This document shows positions 43,271 through 53,170 of a stretch of 64,000 nucleotides of DNA, one piece after another (within the stretch, counting starts at the first letter, position 1; every line of letters starts with the position of its first letter). The translations under genes and the position numbers were made by a program. The notes under the pieces were generated by a model, which ran no database searches, was not told the origin of the DNA, and saw nothing but the letters and a program-made list of their open reading frames with translations. The stretch is from Polynucleobacter sp. TSB-Sco08W16 (GTDB taxonomy: Bacteria > Pseudomonadota > Gammaproteobacteria > Burkholderiales > Burkholderiaceae). The stretch is taken from positions 496,001-560,000 of the forward strand of contig NZ_CP061291.1 in assembly GCF_018687455.1 (NCBI RefSeq), read 5' to 3'.

Positions 43271-44881
43271 ATGACAATTCAATTTAGTACCAAGATTTTC
43301 TCCCAGGCGGACCTGCAAAGTCCAAAACTCCTCAAATCGAGCCTTAAAAGCCTGCTTGCTATCAGCACTGATTGCCTCGTTCTTGGGTACTCAAAAGCAG
43401 ACTTTGACAGTTTCTCTGGGGCTAAAGGCACCAAGGTCAAGACTGGTGTTTTGGCGGAATTAGATCTGCTGTTGGGAGGCTCTCTTGGTCACGTCAGCAC
43501 GCTCGGTGATTTGGACGGCAAGCAAGCCTCGGTTTGCATATTGAGAGCCGAAAAGTCTTGGTCTGCAAATGCGGTCAAAGCAAAGCGAATTCTTTTGCTA
43601 GGAATGGGCGATTTGCAGTCGAGTGCGGATAAAAGTTTATTGGCGTACTCCAAAGTTGCTCGCGCGGGATTGAAGGCTTTGAGTGGCGGCGCTATTGAGA
43701 ATGCACTTTGGTTTGCTCCTAGCTTTACTTTATCAAAAGTATCCGAAACTATCGCCCAAGAAGTGCGTCTGACCATTCAATATGCTGGAGATCAAGCTTA
43801 TCGCTTTGGTGTTCGTCAGCCTGCGATGAAATTCAAGGCCAAAGACAATGCGGATACTTTTAAGCACTTGGTCTTTGGAGGCAATGATGCAACTGCTAAA
43901 GAATTAAAGCTGGCTGTTGAGCAAGGCGCCGCAATGGTTGAGGGTATGAATTTAGCGAAAGACTTGGGCAACCTTCCACCAAATATTTGCACGCCTACTT
44001 ATTTAGGTAAAACCGCGCAGAGCTTAGCGAAGGAGGCTGCTTTGAAGGTTGAGGTTTTAGGACTCAAGCAAATCGAGGCTCTGGGTATGGGCTCATTTCT
44101 ATCGGTTGCCAAGGGCTCTGAGACGCCACCCCAATTTATTGTGATGCGTCATCAAGGCGGTAAGGTTGGAGAAGCTCCCATTGTTCTGGTTGGTAAAGGG
44201 ATCACCTTTGATACCGGCGGTATTTCTTTAAAGCCAGGCGAAGCCATGGACGAAATGAAATATGACATGTGTGGCGCTGCTTCGGTGATTGGCACAATGT
44301 ATTCCGCTGCATTGATGAAGTTGAAAAAAAATGTCATCGGGGTAGTGCCCACTTGTGAAAACATGCCCTCTGGTAAAGCAACTCGTCCAGGCGACATTGT
44401 CAAAAGTATGTCAGGTCAAACAATTGAAATTCTCAATACTGATGCCGAAGGTCGTTTGATTTTGTGTGATGCCTTGACCTATGTGGAGCGCTTTAAACCT
44501 AAGGCCGTAATTGATGTAGCAACCTTAACTGGCGCTTGCATCATTGCATTGGGTCATGTACACAGTGGCGTATTTTCTGACGATGAAGCCCTGGTAAACG
44601 ATTTGACTAAAGCCGGCCATGATTCTTTAGACACGGTATGGCGTCTGCCTTTAGATGCTGCCTATCACGAGCAACTGAAATCCAACTTTGCTGATGTAGC
44701 CAATATTGGCGGACGTCCCGCTGGCAGCGTTACTGCAGCTTGCTTCTTGTCTCGCTTTACCGAGAAATATAAGTGGGCGCATTTGGATATTGCTGGTACT
44801 GCGTGGAAGAGCGGCGCCGCTAAAGGTTCAACTGGTCGACCAGTACCTTTACTAGTAAATTACTTGCTTGAGCAAAAGTAA
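43271..44881 (+). CDS. pepA: Leucyl aminopeptidase (cytosol aminopeptidase)
   Basis: This M17 metallopeptidase, often also a DNA-binding protein for recombination and regulation, has 536 residues. The metal and active-site blocks G-K-G-I-T-F-D-T-G-G-I-S-L-K, Y-D-M-C-G-A-A and N-T-D-A-E-G-R-L are present. ATG 43271 is chosen because the upstream frame has no family similarity. Confidence 0.95.
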   Translation: MTIQFSTKIFSQADLQSPKLLKSSLKSLLAISTDCLVLGYSKADFDSFSGAKGTKVKTGVLAELDLLLGGSLGHVSTLGDLDGKQASVCILRAEKSWSANAVKAKRILLLGMGDLQSSADKSLLAYSKVARAGLKALSGGAIENALWFAPSFTLSKVSETIAQEVRLTIQYAGDQAYRFGVRQPAMKFKAKDNADTFKHLVFGGNDATAKELKLAVEQGAAMVEGMNLAKDLGNLPPNICTPTYLGKTAQSLAKEAALKVEVLGLKQIEALGMGSFLSVAKGSETPPQFIVMRHQGGKVGEAPIVLVGKGITFDTGGISLKPGEAMDEMKYDMCGAASVIGTMYSAALMKLKKNVIGVVPTCENMPSGKATRPGDIVKSMSGQTIEILNTDAEGRLILCDALTYVERFKPKAVIDVATLTGACIIALGHVHSGVFSDDEALVNDLTKAGHDSLDTVWRLPLDAAYHEQLKSNFADVANIGGRPAGSVTAACFLSRFTEKYKWAHLDIAGTAWKSGAAKGSTGRPVPLLVNYLLEQK

Positions 44882-44895
44882 ACCAGTAAGTCTCT

Positions 44896-45360
44896 ATGGC
44901 ACGAATTGATTTTCACAGCAATGTTAGCGATAAGCTTGAATATGCTTGCCGCCTCACGCGTAAAATCTGGAGCGCAACCCCTGAAGGCGAGCCTGTTCGC
45001 AACATCGTTATCGTTGGTGAAAAAGTAGATCTAAAAAAATTAGATGATCTGCTTTGGACATTTAGTAGCACCGATTTTCTGCCGCATTGTTATATTGAAG
45101 ACGAGGGTGCCGCTGAAACTCCTATTGTGCTCACCGACAACTTTGCGTCACCATCTTTGAGTGCGATTCCTCATGCAGATGTCATGATTCATCTGGGTAT
45201 GCGTATGCCACAAGATGTAGTCGCACTCGTTGCCAGATTCCCCCGTATCGTTGAGGTAGTCACGGTAAATGAGGCGGAGCGCTTGGCGGGCCGCGAACGT
45301 TTTAAGGCTTATCGTGATTTGGGCCATGAGTTGCATAACTTTGATCAATCCAAGAGTTAA
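44896..45360 (+). CDS. holC: DNA polymerase III chi subunit
   Basis: HolC links the clamp loader to single-strand binding protein. The 154-residue protein shows the family pattern: F-H-S-N-V near the start, Y-A-C-R-L-x-R-K near 17-24, L-D-x-L-L-W-T-F and F-L-P-H. It starts 14 bases after pepA, as is usual. Confidence 0.92.
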   Translation: MARIDFHSNVSDKLEYACRLTRKIWSATPEGEPVRNIVIVGEKVDLKKLDDLLWTFSSTDFLPHCYIEDEGAAETPIVLTDNFASPSLSAIPHADVMIHLGMRMPQDVVALVARFPRIVEVVTVNEAERLAGRERFKAYRDLGHELHNFDQSKS

Positions 45361-45372
45361 GCTGCACTTGTC

Positions 45373-46164
45373 ATGTTGATTCATCCCCAGTTTGATCCAG
45401 CAGCCATTCGTATTGGCTCCTTCGCAATTCATTGGTATGGTCTGATGTATCTCTGTGCCTTTGCACAATTTTTATTGCTAGGACGATTACGGATTCGCGC
45501 TCCTCGCTATCAGGCATTGGGTTGGACATACAAAGACCTTGAGGATTTATTGTTTGCAGGCGTCTTAGGTGTAGTGCTTGGTGGTCGTTTGGGTTACACC
45601 CTGTTTTATATGCCCGACTTCTACCTCTCTCATCCACTCAGTATTTTGAAGATTTGGGAAGGCGGCATGTCTTTCCATGGGGGCTTATTGGGTGTTTTAG
45701 TAGCTCTCTGGTGGTTTGCCAAAAAACGCCAAACCACTTTTTTTGTAGTGAGTGATTTAGTGGCACCCCTAGTGCCACTTGGCCTTGCCTTCGGGCGTTT
45801 GGGCAACTTTATTAATGGCGAGCTATGGGGAAGGCCTACAGATCTACCCTGGGCAATGGTGTTTCCTTTGGTTGATTCCATTCCTCGTCATCCATCGCAA
45901 ATTTATCAATTGCTTGGTGAAGGCATCTTTCTGGGCATCATTCTCTGGGCCTATGCAAGTAAGCCTAGACGAATCGGACAAATTTCTGGTTTGTTCTTGC
46001 TGGGCTATGGTGTTTGCCGTTTCTTAGCTGAGTATGCGCGTGAACCAGATGCATTCTTAGGTCTATTGGGCCTTGGCTTATCTATGGGTCAATGGTTGTG
46101 TGTCCCGATGATCATCTTTGGCATGTATCTGATGCGCCGTCACTCAGAAGTCTCACCCGAATAA
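45373..46164 (+). CDS. lgt: Prolipoprotein diacylglyceryl transferase
   Basis: Lgt adds diacylglycerol to the lipobox cysteine of prolipoproteins at the inner membrane. The 263-residue protein has several membrane helices, the H-W-Y-G-L-M-Y motif, F-H-G-G-L-L-G and the signature G-R-L-G-N-F-I-N-G-E-L-W-G-R. Confidence 0.95.
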   Translation: MLIHPQFDPAAIRIGSFAIHWYGLMYLCAFAQFLLLGRLRIRAPRYQALGWTYKDLEDLLFAGVLGVVLGGRLGYTLFYMPDFYLSHPLSILKIWEGGMSFHGGLLGVLVALWWFAKKRQTTFFVVSDLVAPLVPLGLAFGRLGNFINGELWGRPTDLPWAMVFPLVDSIPRHPSQIYQLLGEGIFLGIILWAYASKPRRIGQISGLFLLGYGVCRFLAEYAREPDAFLGLLGLGLSMGQWLCVPMIIFGMYLMRRHSEVSPE

Positions 46165-46176
46165 GGTTTACTGATT

Positions 46177-47085
46177 TTGCTTAATGATGAAGTGACTCTC
46201 AGGAAGCTAGAAATACTCTGCTCTTTTGTCAGAACAGGCAGCTTGGTAAAAACCGCTGAAGAGTTGCAGTTGAGTTCAGTCAGCATTCACAAGGCCTTGC
46301 ATTCACTTGAAGCTGGAATTGGCTGCCCCTTATTTGTAAAAGAGGGTCGCCAATTAAAGGCGCTTCCCGCAGCACTGTACTTGGCTGAAGCAAGCGTAGA
46401 TCTCCTCGGTGATGTTGAGCGTATTCTTAAAAAAACCAGAACCAAGGCTGGCGTAGAGAGCGGGCAAATTCGCCTGGGTTCTATGTACTCCTTAACAGCG
46501 AACATTATTCCCAGAATCATCATGGGCACGAAAATTCGCAGGCCAGATCTAGATATTGATTTATATCTGGGCTCCAACGAAGATCTCATGAAAAAGCTCT
46601 ATGAAGGCAATATTGATGCTGTAGTCATTGCTGCACCATCTGATGATTCCCTTGATGGAGTGGAGGTAGTCCCCTTATTTGAGGATGATCTGTATTTAGC
46701 CTCCTCCAAGGGAAGCAAACCCAAGGATAGTAGCGTTGACTTATCGGAGTATGAGTTTGAAAAATTCTTAACGCTCCAAGACGGCTTTGCGACTACTTCT
46801 GGTTTTTATGATGCTTTCAAATTGGCTGGATTTAAGCCTAACGTGGTCATGAAGGTGGGCGATATCTTCTCTTTGATGAATATGGTCTCCAGTGATATGG
46901 GTAGGTCTTTGCTCCCGGGCAGGGTGAGGGCGCTAATGGGAGATGCTATTGAATTTACCCCCCTTCAGTCGAAATATCGGGTAACACAGCGTATTGCCTT
47001 GATGTATCTTCAGGCTAATGAATCTAATCCTAATATCTTGGCTCTAGCTGCTGAAACCCGCATGTTGCATCGCAATAACAAATAA
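46177..47085 (+). CDS. LysR-family regulator of the malonate genes
   Basis: This is a 302-residue LysR protein with an N-terminal helix-turn-helix (L-V-K-T-A-E-E-L-Q-L-S-S-V-S-I-H-K near 23-39) and a periplasmic-binding-like ligand domain. Position just upstream of malonyl-CoA decarboxylase, with a dyad in the gap, suggests it activates the malonate genes, probably on malonate or malonyl-CoA. The start is TTG; no ATG is near enough. Confidence 0.85.
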   Translation: MLNDEVTLRKLEILCSFVRTGSLVKTAEELQLSSVSIHKALHSLEAGIGCPLFVKEGRQLKALPAALYLAEASVDLLGDVERILKKTRTKAGVESGQIRLGSMYSLTANIIPRIIMGTKIRRPDLDIDLYLGSNEDLMKKLYEGNIDAVVIAAPSDDSLDGVEVVPLFEDDLYLASSKGSKPKDSSVDLSEYEFEKFLTLQDGFATTSGFYDAFKLAGFKPNVVMKVGDIFSLMNMVSSDMGRSLLPGRVRALMGDAIEFTPLQSKYRVTQRIALMYLQANESNPNILALAAETRMLHRNNK

Positions 47086-47108
47086 CGCGCGATCTTCTTC
47101 TCCAATAA

Positions 47109-47147
47109 TCATTAACATTAAGTTAATGAAAATACATTTAACTTAAT
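47109..47147 (+). promoter_or_regulatory. LysR-type operator region of the malonate genes
   Basis: TCATTAA (47109-47115) and TTAATGA (47123-47129) form a dyad with a 7-base centre. A 10-bp ATTAAGTTAA (47117-47126) recurs inverted as TTAACTTAAT (47138-47147). The site lies between the LysR gene and malonyl-CoA decarboxylase. Confidence 0.6.
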
Positions 47148-47214
47148 TGATTACCCCCTAGGTCGGGAATACATTGAGACATTATTTTGTTGAACATCAT
47201 TGGATAAAAACCTC

Positions 47215-48519
47215 ATGCTGGAAAAGTTAGCAAAAGCTCGATATTTTTCTCGCGTCACTGGCGCGGTAAATCGGCTCATTTCTGAGCGAGGCGAGTCCAA
47301 TGCAGTCAGCATGGCTGACGATGTCATTAACAACTATCGCAAGCTCTCTAAAGATCAGCACATCAAGTTTTTTACCTTTCTCTTTGAGAAGCTTAATCCA
47401 GATGCCGCAGCGGTGATGACTGCAGCACAAAATTTTTCTGCTGAAGCGAGTGCTCGTAATTACATTAAATTGCAACGCGTGACTGAGCCTCCAAGACAAG
47501 AGTTATTTCGACGACTCAATCGAGCAACTAACGGTACAGCTGCCTTAGTAGAAATGCGACGCGATCTTTTGCAGTTGCTTGAAAAGCAGCCCGAGTTAAC
47601 TGCTGTTGATTTTGATCTGCGTCACTTATTGTCTTCTTGGTTTAATCCAGGCTTTTTGAAGATGCATCGAGTCGACTGGAAATCTCCAGCAGAAGTGTTG
47701 GAGAAGTTAATTCAGCATGAAGCAGTACATGCGATTGATGGCTGGGATGACCTGCGGAGGCGCTTGCAGCCTGATCGTCGTTGCTTTGCATTCTTTCATC
47801 CGCAGCTGCCAAATGAACCTTTGATTTTCGTGGAGGTGGCTTTGCTGCCTGAGATTCCAGCGGTGATTACTCCCTTGGTAGATAAGAAGGCTGAGACCGT
47901 TCATCAAAGCTCGCAATATAAAGTTGCCGCGTTTTATTCAATTAGCAACTGTGAGCCTGGTTTGCGTGGTGTTTCGATGGGTAATTTCTTAATCAAGCGC
48001 GTTGCTGAGCAATTACATGCAGAGTTCCCTGGTTTAAAAACATTTGTCACGCTCTCACCAATTCCAGGATTTATTGATTGGGTTGCAGCAGGTGCTGATA
48101 TTGGTGGTGATAAAACTGGCGTTCAGTTAAAGCCAGCAATTCGCACAGCTCGTGAACAAGCATTAGAGGCCATTGGTTTGGCTAAACGCTCATGGACAGA
48201 ACGTTTGAGCTCTGGTTGGCATCCTGATAATGCTACTGAAAAAGAAAAGAATGCTTTGCTTTGCCTTGCCAGTATTTATCTTGCATTGGGATCCGCTGGC
48301 AGAAACGGTAATCCAGTAGCGAAATTCCATTTAGGTAATGGCGCTAAGTTGCATCAAATTAACTGGGCTGCTGATCTCTCACGTAAGGGTTTACGTCAGT
48401 CAGCAGCACTTATGGTCAATTATTTATATGATCTCTCGGCAGTTGAGGAGAATCATGAACGCTTTACACAGGGCGAAATTGATTATTCAAGGGCTGTAGG
48501 TCGCCTGATGCAGCCATAA
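47215..48519 (+). CDS. matA: Malonyl-CoA decarboxylase
   Basis: This enzyme converts malonyl-CoA to acetyl-CoA and CO2. It has 434 residues from ATG 47215; a TTG five codons upstream is possible. It has a helical N-terminal domain and a GNAT-like C-terminal catalytic domain with the motif T-L-S-P-I-P-G-F near residue 280 and a catalytic His further on. It heads the malonate operon with the TRAP transporter and MatB. Confidence 0.9.
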   Translation: MLEKLAKARYFSRVTGAVNRLISERGESNAVSMADDVINNYRKLSKDQHIKFFTFLFEKLNPDAAAVMTAAQNFSAEASARNYIKLQRVTEPPRQELFRRLNRATNGTAALVEMRRDLLQLLEKQPELTAVDFDLRHLLSSWFNPGFLKMHRVDWKSPAEVLEKLIQHEAVHAIDGWDDLRRRLQPDRRCFAFFHPQLPNEPLIFVEVALLPEIPAVITPLVDKKAETVHQSSQYKVAAFYSISNCEPGLRGVSMGNFLIKRVAEQLHAEFPGLKTFVTLSPIPGFIDWVAAGADIGGDKTGVQLKPAIRTAREQALEAIGLAKRSWTERLSSGWHPDNATEKEKNALLCLASIYLALGSAGRNGNPVAKFHLGNGAKLHQINWAADLSRKGLRQSAALMVNYLYDLSAVEENHERFTQGEIDYSRAVGRLMQP

Positions 48520-48665
48520 GTGGGAATTTAGGAGGAGAAACTCTAAAGCAGAGTTCAAAGAGTATTCGCTTTAGAATGAGCGGTAAAGAAGCTGGGCGCT
48601 AAGATCCAGCAACTAATAAGTACTGAAACAATAAGAAGACATAAACAAGGAATCGGGAGATCAAC

Positions 48666-49739
48666 ATGAGCAATGAATTTAATTCAGGATCTGGCGCATC
48701 TAAGCCAAATGCATTACGTCGTCAGTTGCTAGCGGGATCTGCAGCATTGCCCTTAGCTGGAGTTGTGGGCTACAGCTCTAACTCTGTTGCGCAGGCGGCT
48801 ACTAAAACACTGAATATTTCTCACCAATTCCCTGGTGGCACGATCCAGGCGGGTGACTTCCGTGATCGTCTTTGCAGAAAATTTGCTGAATCTGTTGAGA
48901 AGCGCACCAAGGGCGCCTTGAAATTTCAGGTCTATCCCGGTTCTTCACTCATGAAGACGAATGCCCAATTCAGCGCAATGCGTAAAGGCGCATTAGATAT
49001 TTCCCTTTTCCCAATGCCTTATGCTGGCGGAGAAGTGCCTGAGGTGAATATTGGTTTGATGCCTGCATTGGTCAGCAGCTATGAGCAAGCAGCCAAATGG
49101 AAAACTGCCGAAGTGGGTCGTCTGTTGACTAAGACTTTGGAAGACAAAGGTATTGTGCTTCTGAGTTGGGTGTGGCAAGCAGGTGGTGTTGCCAGCAGAA
49201 GTAAGTCTATTGTTCTTCCTGAAGATGTAAAGGGTATGAAAATTCGTGGCGGTAGTCGCGAGTTTGATTTAATGCTCAAGGCAGCTGGCGCTTCAGTTAT
49301 TTCTTTGCCGTCTAACGAGATTTATGCAGCAATGCAAACTGGCGCAATGGATGCAGCCTTTACATCCTCGACCAGTTTCATGTCCTTCAAGCTAGAAGAG
49401 CTTGCAAAAGCGTTTACTAGCGCACGTCAAAAATCCTATTGGTTCATGCTTGAGCCTTTAATGATGTCCAAGCAAATCTTCGATGCTTTACCAAAAGATC
49501 AGCGCGATGCCTTGATGGCGGCTGGTGCAGAAATGGAAAAGTTTGGTCTCGAGGCAGCTAAGGATGATGATAGGACTGCAGCACTTGCTTATGCGAGAGC
49601 TGGCAGCAAAGTAACGGATATTGATACTGCTATTGTGGATAAGTGGAAAGTAATCGCACGAGATAGCGCATGGAAAGATTACGCTGAAAAGAGTGAAAGC
49701 TGTGCCGCCTTGTTAAAAGCAGCAGAAAAAGTGACCTAA
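48666..49739 (+). CDS. TRAP transporter substrate-binding protein (probable malonate)
   Basis: This is a DctP-family periplasmic receptor of 357 residues. A Tat signal peptide (R-R-Q-L-L-A-G-S-A-A) ends near residue 44; the DctP fold follows with the conserved Arg region in M-K-I-R-G-G and S-L-P-S-N-E-I-Y-A-A-M-Q-T-G. GGGAG lies 6-8 bases before the ATG. Malonate as substrate is inferred from the operon. Confidence 0.9.
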   Translation: MSNEFNSGSGASKPNALRRQLLAGSAALPLAGVVGYSSNSVAQAATKTLNISHQFPGGTIQAGDFRDRLCRKFAESVEKRTKGALKFQVYPGSSLMKTNAQFSAMRKGALDISLFPMPYAGGEVPEVNIGLMPALVSSYEQAAKWKTAEVGRLLTKTLEDKGIVLLSWVWQAGGVASRSKSIVLPEDVKGMKIRGGSREFDLMLKAAGASVISLPSNEIYAAMQTGAMDAAFTSSTSFMSFKLEELAKAFTSARQKSYWFMLEPLMMSKQIFDALPKDQRDALMAAGAEMEKFGLEAAKDDDRTAALAYARAGSKVTDIDTAIVDKWKVIARDSAWKDYAEKSESCAALLKAAEKVT

Positions 49740-49742
49740 CAC

Positions 49743-50249
49743 ATGACTCAATTATTGCAAGCGACCGACCGCTTAATGTCGGGCATCAATAAGCTCATGG
49801 TGTTTTTAGGCTCTTTGGCCCTAGTCGCCGCATCAGTGATTTTGAGCTACAGCGTTGCTTCCCGTGCTTTCTTTGGGGCAACGACTGACTGGCAAGATGA
49901 AGCTGCGGTATTTTGCTTGGTAGGCGCCACATTCTTATGTGGTGCTTACGTTCAGCAGATTCGTGGACATGTCGGGATCTCAGCTATCTCAACAATGTTG
50001 CCAAAGTCAGTCAATCAACTGCGCGTCTTACTCATTGATATTGCTTCATGTGCATTCTGCACATTCTTTGCATGGAAATCATGGGCTTTGTTTCACGAGG
50101 CGTGGATAGATGGTCAAGTAACTTCATCTTCATGGGCTCCACCACTTTGGATCCCATACATCATGATGTCAATTGGCATGACCTTGTTGGCATTTCAAAT
50201 TTTGCTCCAAGCGTTTGGAGATGTAGCTAATCCAGGCAAAGGGGAATAA
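49743..50249 (+). CDS. TRAP transporter small membrane subunit (DctQ family)
   Basis: This 168-residue protein has four membrane helices and the family's W-Q-D-E-A-A-V-F-C-L block, the place where DctQ proteins carry a conserved E-E/E-x. It pairs with the following DctM-type subunit, with only 2-3 bases between the genes. Confidence 0.9.
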   Translation: MTQLLQATDRLMSGINKLMVFLGSLALVAASVILSYSVASRAFFGATTDWQDEAAVFCLVGATFLCGAYVQQIRGHVGISAISTMLPKSVNQLRVLLIDIASCAFCTFFAWKSWALFHEAWIDGQVTSSSWAPPLWIPYIMMSIGMTLLAFQILLQAFGDVANPGKGE

Positions 50250-50251
50250 GT

Positions 50252-51610
50252 ATGTCAATCATGATGCTCGGATTGTTGTTTGCAGTAGTAACACTACTGA
50301 TTATGTTTTCAGGAATGCCTATTTCATTTGCGCTGGGATCAGTCGCAGTGGTGTTCATGGTGTTCTTCATGCCTGCCTCTTCATTGGATACCGTGACTCA
50401 AAACGTCTACGAAGAGATGGCTAGCATTACCTTGCTCTCTATCCCACTCTTTATCTTGAAGGGTGCGGCTATCGGTAGATCGCGTGCCGGTCAAGATTTA
50501 TATGAAGCTTTGCATGTATGGTTAGGTAAGGTCCCTGGCGGACTTGGCGTAGCTAACGTATTGGCTTGCGCTTTGTTTGCAGCAATGGCGGGCTCTAGTC
50601 CTGCAACTTGTTCTGCTATTGGAAGTGCTGGTATTCCAGAGATGCGTAAACGTGGTTATTCACCTGGTTTAGCAGCCGGCATCATTGCTGCTGGTGGAAC
50701 TTTGGGTATTTTGTTGCCACCATCAATCACCATGATTTTGTATTCCGTTGCTGCTGAGCAATCATTGGGCCGTTTATTCCTTGCAGGTATTGGCCCCGGA
50801 TTGATGTTGGTAGTGTTCTTCTCGATATACACCGTGTTTCGCTTTCGCAAGGAATATAACTTAGCCCTTGAGGCAGTTAAAGTTGGTGCACCAAGCCAAC
50901 CTATTCTTGAGCGCCATACCTACACGATGCAGCAGAAGATGAGTTCGCTGCCACGCGTACTGCCTTTCTTGGTGCTATTAATTGGTGTGATGGTTGCGCT
51001 TTATGGCGGTTATGCAACTCCCTCTGAGACTGCGGGTCTGGGCGCTATCTTGGCCTTTGTCTTGATCGCCGGTATCTACAAGATGTGGCGCATTAAAGAC
51101 TTGTCACCATTACTCAATGCAACTATTAAAGAATCAACCATGCTGATGTTCATTATTGGTATGTCTTTATTGTTCTCAAATGTGATGAGTCACTTGCATT
51201 TGAGTCAATCAGCCGCACAGGCGATTGTTGATCTCGGTTTGGGTAGATGGGGTCTCTTAGCTGCGATCTTGATTTTGGTAATTATCTTGGGCTTCTTCTT
51301 GCCGCCAGTCTCGATCATTCTGATGACTGCACCAATCTTCTTGCCACCTCTGCGAGCTGCTGGCTTTGACTTGGTTTGGTTTGGTGTAGTGATGACGATT
51401 GTGATGGAAACCGGATTGATTCACCCTCCGGTGGGCTTAAATATTTTCGTCATTAAGAATATTGCCCCCGATATTCCCCTAAATGAAATCATTTATGGCG
51501 TACTGCCATTCGTTGTCATCATGATTCTCTCTGTTGTATTGCTCTGCTTTGTGCCGGAGATCGCAACAGGTCTATCTGACTTGGTAATGGGTGTAGCAAA
51601 AGTTCATTGA
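50252..51610 (+). CDS. TRAP transporter large membrane subunit (DctM family)
   Basis: This 452-residue permease has about twelve membrane helices and the repeats G-S-S-P-A-T-C-S-A-I-G and G-G-T-L-G-I-L-L-P-P-S near 105-160, with the matching G-F-F-L-P-P-V-S in the second half. Uptake is sodium-driven in characterised relatives. Confidence 0.92.
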   Translation: MSIMMLGLLFAVVTLLIMFSGMPISFALGSVAVVFMVFFMPASSLDTVTQNVYEEMASITLLSIPLFILKGAAIGRSRAGQDLYEALHVWLGKVPGGLGVANVLACALFAAMAGSSPATCSAIGSAGIPEMRKRGYSPGLAAGIIAAGGTLGILLPPSITMILYSVAAEQSLGRLFLAGIGPGLMLVVFFSIYTVFRFRKEYNLALEAVKVGAPSQPILERHTYTMQQKMSSLPRVLPFLVLLIGVMVALYGGYATPSETAGLGAILAFVLIAGIYKMWRIKDLSPLLNATIKESTMLMFIIGMSLLFSNVMSHLHLSQSAAQAIVDLGLGRWGLLAAILILVIILGFFLPPVSIILMTAPIFLPPLRAAGFDLVWFGVVMTIVMETGLIHPPVGLNIFVIKNIAPDIPLNEIIYGVLPFVVIMILSVVLLCFVPEIATGLSDLVMGVAKVH

Positions 51611-51646
51611 GCCATTTGATAAAACAGAATTAATTAGGACTATTTC

Positions 51647-53170
51647 ATGAATTTGTATTCAGTATTGGAAAAAGGTTTTCCAAAAGATAAAAAAGCTTGC
51701 GCTATCGAAACACATGATGGCCTCTATTACTCTTGGGGTGATCTAGAGAGCGCAACGGCAAAGATAGCCAACCTACTGAAAAGTCTTAAGCTACCCGCAG
51801 GTTCACGTGTTGCGGTTCAGGTTGAAAAATCTCCTGAGGCCTTATTTTTATACTTGGCCACTATTCGTGCAGGGTATGTCTATTTACCTCTCAATACCGC
51901 TTACCAATCTGCTGAGATGCAGTACTTTATTGAAAATGCAGAGCCTGCCGTAGTGGTTTGCAGCGGTAAGAATTTCTCTTGGGTATCCAAGGTTGCATCT
52001 AAGGCTGGTACCAAACAGGTATTTACCTTAAATGAAGATCGCACAGGTACTTTGCTCGAGCGTGCTGGTGGATTGAGCGACACATTCAAGACTGTTGCCA
52101 CTAAGGATGATGATTTAGCTGCGATCTTGTATACCTCTGGTACAACCGGCCGCAGCAAGGGTGCTATGTTGACCCATAAGAATTTGTATAGCAATGCACA
52201 GGTCTTGCAAAAATTCTGGGGCTGGAAAAAGGGCGATGTACTTTTACACGCATTGCCAATCTTCCACGTTCATGGTCTGTTTGTTGCGGCGCATGGTGCA
52301 TTGATTAATGGTAGCAAGATGATTTGGTTGCCGCGTTTGGATGTGTCGCAGCTGATTCATCATATGCCCCAATCAACAGTCATGATGGGTGTACCCACTT
52401 TCTACGTACGCCTTTTGGCCGATAAGGGCTTTACCAAGAAGGTCGCGCGCAATATGCGTTTATTTGTTTCGGGTTCAGCACCTTTGTTGACTGAAACATT
52501 TAACTCTTTCAAAGAGGTGATTGGCCAGCCTATTCTTGAGCGTTATGGCATGAGTGAAACCGTCATGTTGGTTTCTAATCCTTACAAAGGCGCTCGCGTA
52601 GGCGGTTCAGTGGGATTGCCTTTGCCTGGCGTGCAGGTACGCGTTGTCAATGAAGACAATAAAGCGTGCGGCGTTGATGAAATTGGCAGCATCCAAGTTA
52701 AGGGCCCAAATGTATTTAAGGGCTATTGGCGTATGCCGGAGAAGACTGCGGAAGAGTTCACCAAAGATGGTTGGTTTAAGACTGGTGACGTTGGTCGCTG
52801 GGGTGGGGATGCTAATGGCGGTAAGGCACCTAAAAACTATTTATGCATCGTTGGCCGCAGCAAGGACTTAATTATTTCTGGCGGTTACAACGTCTATCCA
52901 AAAGAGATCGAAAGTTTTATTGATGACATGGATGGTGTTGATGAGAGCGCAGTAATCGGTATTCCGCACCCTGACTTTGGCGAAGCTGTAATGGCAGTGG
53001 TTGTGCCTAAGGCTGGAGCAAAGTTAAATGCCGAAGCCATGATTGCTACCCTGAAAACACAAATTGCCAATTTCAAGATACCAAAACGTTTAGAGATTGT
53101 TGGGGACTTGCCCCGAAATGCGATGGGTAAGGTGCAAAAGAATATTTTGCGTCAGCAATACACCAGCTAG
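51647..53170 (+). CDS. matB: Malonyl-CoA synthetase
   Basis: MatB activates malonate with ATP and CoA. The 507-residue adenylate-forming enzyme has the P-loop L-Y-T-S-G-T-T-G-R-S-K-G, E-R-Y-G-M-S-E-T, the hinge G-R-S-K-D-L-I-I-S-G-G-Y-N-V-Y-P-K-E-I-E and the C-terminal catalytic Lys in G-K-V-Q-K. Its product is the substrate of the decarboxylase at the other end of the operon. Confidence 0.92.
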   Translation: MNLYSVLEKGFPKDKKACAIETHDGLYYSWGDLESATAKIANLLKSLKLPAGSRVAVQVEKSPEALFLYLATIRAGYVYLPLNTAYQSAEMQYFIENAEPAVVVCSGKNFSWVSKVASKAGTKQVFTLNEDRTGTLLERAGGLSDTFKTVATKDDDLAAILYTSGTTGRSKGAMLTHKNLYSNAQVLQKFWGWKKGDVLLHALPIFHVHGLFVAAHGALINGSKMIWLPRLDVSQLIHHMPQSTVMMGVPTFYVRLLADKGFTKKVARNMRLFVSGSAPLLTETFNSFKEVIGQPILERYGMSETVMLVSNPYKGARVGGSVGLPLPGVQVRVVNEDNKACGVDEIGSIQVKGPNVFKGYWRMPEKTAEEFTKDGWFKTGDVGRWGGDANGGKAPKNYLCIVGRSKDLIISGGYNVYPKEIESFIDDMDGVDESAVIGIPHPDFGEAVMAVVVPKAGAKLNAEAMIATLKTQIANFKIPKRLEIVGDLPRNAMGKVQKNILRQQYTS

